This document shows positions 5,153 through 9,658 of a DNA stretch of 9,658 nucleotides, one piece after another. The notes beneath the pieces are model-generated. The model ran no database searches. It saw only the letters and a list, made by a program, of their open reading frames with translations, and was not told the origin of the DNA. Numbering within the stretch: the stretch's first letter is position 1; every line of letters begins with the position of its first letter. The DNA is from QHWK01 sp035315685 (lineage in GTDB: Bacteria > Acidobacteriota > Vicinamibacteria > Vicinamibacterales > CAVVIG01). The stretch lies in contig DATFXR010000050.1 in the NCBI GenBank assembly GCA_035315685.1, forward strand, positions 1 to 9,658, in the 5' to 3' direction. The position numbers and the translations under genes were made by a program.

Positions 5153-7999
5153 ATGCGACGGTGCCCGACGGGTGTCGTGATGTTCGTGTTGTTGCTTTCC
5201 CTCGTCCTCACCGGACGTGCGTCGGCGCAGGGCGGCGGCGCGAGTACCACCGGCACGATTCAGGGCCGCGTCGTCGACGCGAGCGGCGCGGTGCTGCCCG
5301 GCGTCACGGTCACCGCGTCGAGTCCGGCGATGATCGGCACGCAGACGCAGGTGACCGGCGAGGCCGGGTCGTACCGATTTCCTGCCGTCTCTCCCGGGGT
5401 GTACTCGCTCACGTTCGAGCTGTCAGGGTTTCGAACGGTGAAGCGCGAAGGGATTCAGGTCGGCCTCGGGTTCACCGCAGCGGTCAACGAGGAGATGGCG
5501 GTGGCGTCGCTCGAGGAGAGCGTCACGGTGAGCGGCGAATCGCCGGTGATCGACACGTCGGCGACGCGCGTCCAGCAGAACTTCAAACTCGAACAGCTGC
5601 AGTCGATTCCCAACGGCCGCGACATGTGGGCGCTGCTCGCCGCCACGCCCGGCGTGACGATGCGCAACTTCGACGTCGCCGGCAGCCGCGCCGGCACGCA
5701 GACCGGCTACAGCGCCTACGGCCAGAACGGGCAGGTCCGCGTCGCCGTCGAAGGCATCAACACGACCGAGGGGACCACCGGCGCCGGCTTCTACTACGAC
5801 TACGGATCGTTCGAGGAAGTGTTCATCGGCGTCGCCGGTCAGGGAGCAGAGGCGGCGACGCCCGGCGTGCAGTCGCAGTTTCTCGGCAAGTCGGGCAGTA
5901 ACGTGTTCGCCGGCGAGTTCTACGTGGACGGCTACACCAACGCGATGCAGGGTTCCAACCTGGACGCGCAGCAGCTCAACACGTTCGGCATCCGCCCCGG
6001 CAGCAACGAGGTGCTGAAGTACTACGACTACAACGTGAACGTCGGCGGCCCGATCAAGAAGGACAAGGCGTGGTTTCACACCGCGTTCCGCAAGCAGTTC
6101 AACTCGGTCGGCCAGCCGCAGTTCCTGTTCGATCAGAACTTCGATACGTGGAACACCAACCCGTCGGCGAAGGCCACCTATCAGGTGAACCAGAACAACA
6201 AGCTGATCGGCTATTACCAGTGGAACATGAAGACGCAGCCGAACCGGCTGCCGCTCGGCACCTATACCTACGACAACGCAGGCGAGACAGTGACGCAGCA
6301 TTCACCGAGCTGGGTGTGGAAGGGTGAGTGGAATGCGACGCTGAGCAACAAGCTGTTCGTCGAGGCGCGCTTTGGCGACTTCGGCTTTTACGACCCGCGC
6401 ATCGCGAACAGCGACTCGAACTATTTCTGGCGTGACAGCGGCACACTGATGCTGACCGGCACCTACCGCCGCAACCAGACGGATCGCGACCGCCATCAAC
6501 TGACCGGCTCGGCCAGCTACTTCCTCGACAAGGGCCACGGCTCGCACACGCTCAAGTTCGGCGGCGAGATCTACAAGGAGACGCAGTGGGACGGCACGCA
6601 GGGGATGGCCGGCGCCAGCAACATCGAGCACGTCTACGCCAACGGCCGGGCGAGCCAGGTGATTTTCTACGTGCCGACGGCGCTGCACGTCGGCGACATG
6701 GGCGACGCCAGCGCCGGCAACCTGCTGGTCGTCAACAAGCTCGATCAGCAGGATCTCTTCGTCTCCGATTCGTGGGCGCTCGGCCGCCTCACGCTGAATC
6801 TCGGCACGCGCTGGGATCGCTATCGCGGCTGGATGCCGGAGCAAAGACAGATCGCGTTCGCCGTCGGGCCGGTGAGCGTGCCCGATCAGACGTTCCCCGA
6901 GCAGACCTTCTACGTCTGGAACTCGATGGCGCCGCGCATCGGCGTCATTTACGACCTCGCCGGCGACGGCAAGACCGTGGTCAAGGCGAGCTACGGACTG
7001 TTCTGGCACAACCCGGGGCCCGGCCTCAGTGCGAATGCCAACCCGAACCAGTCGCTGAAGACGGTCACCTACAACTGGACTGACGCCAACGGCGACAAGG
7101 TCTTCCAGTCCGGCGAGCAGGGCGCGCTGACGACGTCGAACCTGGCGAACGCGATCGGCCTCGACCCGAACGTGAAGCAGCCCTACTCACACGACGTCAC
7201 GTTCTATCTCGAACGGCAGCTCGCGGAGATGGTCGCCGCTCGCCTGGGCTTCGTCTACAAGACCGAGGATGATCTGATCGCGCAGTACCGGCCGGGACGG
7301 CCGATCGAGTCCTACACTGTGCCGTTCCCATTCGTCGACATCGGCGCCGACGGCGTGAGCGGCTCGGCCGACGATCGCACGTTGACGCTTCTTGGTTTCC
7401 CGGCCTCGCAGCAGGCGCAGTACCCGAACACGCAGATCGTGATGAACACACCGCGGTTCTCACGCTACAAGACGGTCGAAGCGTCGATGACGAAACGGAC
7501 CAGCCACCGGTGGTCGCTGCAGGCGGGCGGCAGCTACTCCTGGGCGCACGATTTCCCCGGTGATTACCCGAATGATCCGAACGGCACCTTCGATCAGAAC
7601 ACCAGCCGCTGGGATGTGAAGCTGTCGGGGACCTACGAGGCGCCGCTCGGCGTGCGCGTGTCGCCGCTGCTGCGGCATCAATCGGGTCCGAACTTCGCGC
7701 GGCAAATCAGTGTCGGAGCGTCGGCCGCGTCGGCGGCCGGCGCGATCTACAGCGGCACGATCAACGCCGAGCCGCTGGATGCCGAACGGCACGACAACAT
7801 CACCGTGCTGGACGTGCGTGTCGAGCGCGGCTTCGCGCTGCCGCGTCACCTGCGCGTCCGCGGCTTCCTCGATCTGTTCAACCTGACGAACAGCAACGCC
7901 GCCGATGCACGGACCGTGGTCACCGGCCCGAGCTTCCTGCGGCCGACATCAATCCTCCCGCCGCGCACGCTGCGAATCGGCGCACGCGTCGAGTGGTGA
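5153..7999 (+). CDS. TonB-dependent receptor, Oar-like, with N-terminal carboxypeptidase-regulatory-like domain
   Basis: The 948-residue product begins with a signal peptide (MRRC, a Leu/Val-rich core, cleavage likely after A-S-A at 23-25). A carboxypeptidase-regulatory-like beta-sandwich domain follows at about 33-115, with G-x-I-x-G-R-V-V-D-A-S-G-A-V-L-P-G-V-T-V and G-S-Y-R-F-P-A-V-x-P-G-V-Y. Next come an E-E-S-V-T-V-S-G linker, a plug-type domain at about 130-255 (S-P-V-I-D-T near 130-135, L-x-x-I-P-N-G-R-D near 149-157) and a long beta-barrel ending in tryptophan, as outer-membrane barrels do. No obvious TonB box is seen. Two aspartate-rich loops, near 644-657 and 729-741, resemble calcium-binding loops. 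Such receptors move substrates across the outer membrane; the substrate cannot be inferred. The ATG at 5153 is chosen because it gives the signal peptide and is preceded by GGAGGA at 5141-5146; the frame is open 66 codons further upstream but without signal-like sequence. It is transcribed divergently from the peptide-transporter operon. Confidence 0.93.
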   Translation: MRRCPTGVVMFVLLLSLVLTGRASAQGGGASTTGTIQGRVVDASGAVLPGVTVTASSPAMIGTQTQVTGEAGSYRFPAVSPGVYSLTFELSGFRTVKREGIQVGLGFTAAVNEEMAVASLEESVTVSGESPVIDTSATRVQQNFKLEQLQSIPNGRDMWALLAATPGVTMRNFDVAGSRAGTQTGYSAYGQNGQVRVAVEGINTTEGTTGAGFYYDYGSFEEVFIGVAGQGAEAATPGVQSQFLGKSGSNVFAGEFYVDGYTNAMQGSNLDAQQLNTFGIRPGSNEVLKYYDYNVNVGGPIKKDKAWFHTAFRKQFNSVGQPQFLFDQNFDTWNTNPSAKATYQVNQNNKLIGYYQWNMKTQPNRLPLGTYTYDNAGETVTQHSPSWVWKGEWNATLSNKLFVEARFGDFGFYDPRIANSDSNYFWRDSGTLMLTGTYRRNQTDRDRHQLTGSASYFLDKGHGSHTLKFGGEIYKETQWDGTQGMAGASNIEHVYANGRASQVIFYVPTALHVGDMGDASAGNLLVVNKLDQQDLFVSDSWALGRLTLNLGTRWDRYRGWMPEQRQIAFAVGPVSVPDQTFPEQTFYVWNSMAPRIGVIYDLAGDGKTVVKASYGLFWHNPGPGLSANANPNQSLKTVTYNWTDANGDKVFQSGEQGALTTSNLANAIGLDPNVKQPYSHDVTFYLERQLAEMVAARLGFVYKTEDDLIAQYRPGRPIESYTVPFPFVDIGADGVSGSADDRTLTLLGFPASQQAQYPNTQIVMNTPRFSRYKTVEASMTKRTSHRWSLQAGGSYSWAHDFPGDYPNDPNGTFDQNTSRWDVKLSGTYEAPLGVRVSPLLRHQSGPNFARQISVGASAASAAGAIYSGTINAEPLDAERHDNITVLDVRVERGFALPRHLRVRGFLDLFNLTNSNAADARTVVTGPSFLRPTSILPPRTLRIGARVEW

Positions 8000-8026
8000 C
8001 GCCGTCAGCGGTCAGCGGGACCATAT

Positions 8027-8071
8027 CGAGCGGCCTCCAGGTTGCACAGGGCCCGTGCAGGAGGCTGCATG
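8027..8071 (+). promoter_or_regulatory. GC-rich hairpin enclosing the Shine-Dalgarno of the gene at 8069
   Basis: Bases 8030-8038 pair with 8060-8068 (nine pairs, one of them G-U). After a 4-base bulge (8039-8042), 8043-8047 pairs with 8055-8059 (five pairs), closing a 7-base AGGGCCC loop. The right arm contains the whole AGGAGG ribosome site (8059-8064) and stops against the ATG at 8069. In this fold the site is blocked, which suggests translational regulation or coupling to ribosomes leaving the receptor gene 70 bases upstream. No U-run follows, so a simple intrinsic terminator is unlikely. Function is inference; the pairing is read directly. Confidence 0.5.
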
Positions 8072-8731
8072 AAGAGGACAATTAAGACGAGTTTGTATGC
8101 CGCGATCGCGGCGTGTGCGACGGTTGCGGTCACTGCCCAGACACCGGCATCACAGCCGCCGACGTCACAACCGCCGACGTCACAACCGCCGACGGCACAA
8201 CCACCGACAGCACAACCGCCGGCATCACAACCGCCTGCACCACAAACGCCCGCGCCACAGACCACTGCACCGAGCAGCGAGAAGACCGTCACCATCATCG
8301 GGTGTCTGAAGGAAGCGCCATCGAGCGGGGCACCGAGCTCGACAGCGGCCGCGCCGACCACGCCGCCCCCAGCGTCCGCGGGCGATACAGGGGCAGGGCC
8401 AAATTACATCCTCACGAACGCCACGACCTCGACCGGGTCGGCCGGCACGACGGGCACCACGGGAACGACGCCCGGCACCACTGCTGGAACGACGGGAAGT
8501 ACCACCGACACGAAATCGAGCAGCGGGAGTGGACAGACCTATAAGCTGGTCGCCAATCCAACTGCGCTGACGCCACACGTTGGTAAGAAGCTCGAGCTCA
8601 CCGGTACGCTTGAAGGTCCGGGCAGCGCCGCGCCCACATCGACGACCGGAAGCGGTGCGAACGCGCTCATGAACGCGCCGACGCTGCGGGTGACCGGCGG
8701 CAAGATCATCGCGCCCTCTTGTGAGGAGTAG
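8069..8731 (+). CDS. Exported protein of unknown function with Pro/Gln repeat and 'GCL…VTG' domain
   Basis: The 220-residue product starts at an ATG 4 bases after a strong AGGAGG. Residues 1-23 form an export signal. I-A-A-C at 13-16 fits a lipobox, while V-T-A at 21-23 followed by Q fits ordinary signal peptidase, so lipoprotein or soluble protein remains open. Residues 25-66 are a proline/glutamine repeat (units like S-Q-P-P-T), probably an extended spacer. The conserved-looking part is split by a Thr/Gly/Ser-rich linker (about 117-156): V-T-I-I-G-C-L-K-E at 74-82 and Y-I-L-T-N-A at 113-118 before it, and Y-K-L-V (158-161), L-T-P-H-V-G-K-K-L-E-L-T-G-T (167-180) and L-R-V-T-G-G-K-I-I (206-214) after it. 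This pattern recalls small secreted acidobacterial proteins of unknown function, possibly DUF5818-like; that link is from memory. C79 and C218 could form a disulfide. It may be co-transcribed with the receptor upstream. Confidence 0.8.
   Translation: MKRTIKTSLYAAIAACATVAVTAQTPASQPPTSQPPTSQPPTAQPPTAQPPASQPPAPQTPAPQTTAPSSEKTVTIIGCLKEAPSSGAPSSTAAAPTTPPPASAGDTGAGPNYILTNATTSTGSAGTTGTTGTTPGTTAGTTGSTTDTKSSSGSGQTYKLVANPTALTPHVGKKLELTGTLEGPGSAAPTSTTGSGANALMNAPTLRVTGGKIIAPSCEE
8146..8250 (+). repeat. 15-base tandem repeat inside the exported-protein gene
   Basis: Seven consecutive 15-base units, in register with the codons, follow the form GACGTCACAACCGCC and drift towards the 3' end. Units at 8161-8175 and 8176-8190 are identical. 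Each encodes a five-residue unit of the type S/A-Q-P-P-T/A. The in-frame length means repeat gain or loss would change the spacer length without breaking the frame. Confidence 0.85.
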
Positions 8732-8740
8732 CGCGAACGA

Positions 8741-8964
8741 GGAAGGCAAGGAAGGCGGGAAGGCGGGAAGGCGGGAAGGAAAGGCTGGAATGCCGGAAGG
8801 CGAGAAGGAAAGGTTCGAAGGCCTGAAGGAAATGTCGGAAGGTTCTTCGGCCCTCCAACCTTCCCCTTTCGGCCTTCAGGCCTTCCCTTCGGCCGTCAGA
8901 CCTTCCCTTCGGCCTTCAGGCCTTCCAACCTTTCCTTTCAGCCCTCCCGCCTTCCCGCCCTGCC
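8741..8964. repeat. Strand-asymmetric inverted repeat element between convergent genes
   Basis: The left part (8741-8844) is almost pure purine on the plus strand, built on GGAAGGC (8741, 8750, 8758, 8766, 8795) with three tandem AAGGCGGG units at 8752-8775. The right part (8850-8964) is pyrimidine-rich, with GCCTTCC at 8880, 8920 and 8949. The arms pair: 8805-8829 is the reverse complement of 8913-8937 at 24 of 25 positions, and 8755-8771 of 8942-8958 at 16 of 17. An inner hairpin pairs 8837-8844 with 8857-8864 perfectly over a 12-base loop. The element lies between the stops of two convergent genes, so it could terminate transcription from both sides. It has no transposase and no clear target duplication. 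It may be a dispersed repeat of this genome; that cannot be tested from one window. Confidence 0.85.
8871..8930 (+). repeat. Three tandem 20-base units in the right arm of the inverted repeat
   Basis: Units start at 8871, 8891 and 8911. The first is GGCCTTCAGGCCTTCCCTTC; the second differs at two positions and the third at three. Each unit contains GGCCTTC-type steps that can fold back on the left arm in several registers, so several alternative stems are possible. Confidence 0.8.
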
Positions 8965-8977
8965 AGCGTCAAGCTCT

Positions 8978-9658
8978 CTAAGTTCCTGATCTCTTCGTAT
9001 ACATCTTGACCGCCTTCGGCCCGACCTCCGCGCCGTAGACGTTGCCCTGCGCGTCGACGGCGACACCTTCCGCAGCACTCGTCCCCGCGGTTGTCTTCGC
9101 GGGATCGGGATTCTCGGGATCGGGAATCAGGTATTTCACCGTCAGATCCCTCGCGCTGCCGATCCGGATGCCGCGCTTCCAGTTGCCCGGGTGGGACGTC
9201 GGGCTCGACTCCGAGTCGGCGCCGTAGAGCGTGTCGTCCTTGGTGATGAAGAGGCCGCTCAACCGGCTGAACGCCTTCGTTTCCTGGAGGAACTTGCCGT
9301 CCTGATCGAAGATCTGCAGCCGCACGTTGCCGCGATCGGCGACGAACAGCCGTCCGCGCGAATCCATCGCGAGGCTGTGCGGTGTCCGGAACTCGCCCGG
9401 GGCGCTGCCCAGCTTGCCCCACGACTTGATGAACTTCCCGTCCTTGGTGAATTTCGAGATCCGCGCGACCGTGTCGGGCGCAGCGTTGTTGTTCTGCCCG
9501 GAGTGTCCCTCGGCGACGAAGATGTCACCGTTCGGCGCAGTGACGACGTCGTTCGGTTCGGTGAGCGCATCGGGCGGATTGCCGGCGACGCCTGCCTTGC
9601 CGATCGTCATCAGCACCTTGCCGTCGGGGCTGAACTTGATCACCTGATGGCCGACCAG
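8978..9658 (-). CDS. NHL-repeat six-bladed beta-propeller protein, peptidyl-alpha-hydroxyglycine alpha-amidating-lyase-like (C-terminal part)
   Basis: The frame is open from the window edge at 9658 to a TAG at 8978-8980, giving 226 C-terminal residues; the N-terminus lies outside the window. Several NHL-type blades are visible. They include V-I-K-F-S-P-D-G-K-V, then E-P-N-D-V-V-T-A-P-N-G-D-I-F-V-A-E-G, then I-S-K-F-T-K-D-G-K-F-I-K-S-W-G, and T-P-H-S-L-A-M-D-S-R-G-R-L-F-V-A-D-R-G-N followed by L-Q-I-F-D. The last visible blades carry G-L-F-I-T-K-D-D-T-L-Y-G-A-D-S-E-S and E-G-V-A-V-D-A-Q-G-N-V-Y-G-A-E. The layout and the W-K-R-G-I-R-I-G-S-A segment resemble bacterial proteins annotated as alpha-amidating-lyase family; true lyase activity is not established for these and metal ligands cannot be checked on a partial protein. 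Such proteins are usually exported, but the signal region is not visible. It is convergent with the gene ending at 8731, with the inverted-repeat element between them. Confidence 0.88.
   Translation of the reverse strand: MVGHQVIKFSPDGKVLMTIGKAGVAGNPPDALTEPNDVVTAPNGDIFVAEGHSGQNNNAAPDTVARISKFTKDGKFIKSWGKLGSAPGEFRTPHSLAMDSRGRLFVADRGNVRLQIFDQDGKFLQETKAFSRLSGLFITKDDTLYGADSESSPTSHPGNWKRGIRIGSARDLTVKYLIPDPENPDPAKTTAGTSAAEGVAVDAQGNVYGAEVGPKAVKMYTKRSGT

Noticed and set aside
8741..8964. CRISPR-like array
   Set aside because: There are no constant-length spacers between repeats, the units are degenerate and inverted rather than direct throughout, and no cas gene is present.
8721..8981. Small plus-strand open frame across the repeat element
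   Set aside because: It is wholly made of repeat sequence, overlaps the end of the upstream gene and has no ribosome site; it is open because the purine/pyrimidine repeats lack stop codons.
9100..9129. Two 15-base near-identical units on the plus strand
   Set aside because: They encode a P-D-P-E-N-P-D-P stretch in the propeller gene and match at 13 of 15 positions; this is a local coding repeat without further copies.

Overview
The window is a high-GC, gene-dense bacterial segment. Its gene families point to Acidobacteriota, possibly the Vicinamibacteria lineage: an Oar-type TonB-dependent receptor with an N-terminal carboxypeptidase-regulatory-like domain, an NHL-propeller protein of the amidating-lyase-like type, a small 'GCL…VTG' secreted protein, and a sigma factor placed directly ahead of a TPR protein. 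The taxonomic placement is inference from family flavour, not from a marker gene. No rRNA, tRNA, CRISPR array, insertion sequence or phage gene was seen.

Region 1 (1-4882, minus strand) is a tightly packed five-gene operon. In transcription order it holds a DppB-type permease, a DppC-type permease, a family-5 peptide substrate-binding protein, an ECF-like sigma factor and the first 193 codons of a TPR protein that leaves the window. The first three junctions are 4-base stop/start overlaps (GTGA, ATGA, GTGA) and the last gap is 1 base, so the sigma factor and TPR gene appear translationally coupled to the peptide-import genes. No ATPase subunit of the transporter is in the window. The coupling of a peptide importer to a sigma factor and a repeat scaffold protein is the most system-like feature here.

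Region 2 (4883-5152) is a 270-base divergent intergenic region. It holds a near-consensus minus-strand -10 box only about 12 bases from the dppB start, a perfect 10-base palindrome, and weak plus-strand promoter candidates.

Region 3 (5153-8731, plus strand) holds a 948-residue TonB-dependent receptor followed by a 220-residue exported protein with a proline/glutamine repeat. The Shine-Dalgarno sequence of the second gene lies inside a 14-pair GC-rich hairpin that reaches the start codon, which suggests translational control. Receptor in the outer membrane plus peptide binding protein and permeases in the periplasm and inner membrane could form one uptake route, but only the divergent arrangement supports this.

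Region 4 (8732-8977) lies between convergent genes. It is a strikingly strand-asymmetric repeat element: purine-rich GGAAGGC-type repeats on the left and their pyrimidine-rich reverse complements on the right, giving large imperfect stems. Region 5 (8978-9658, minus strand) is the C-terminal part of an NHL six-bladed-propeller protein that begins outside the window.
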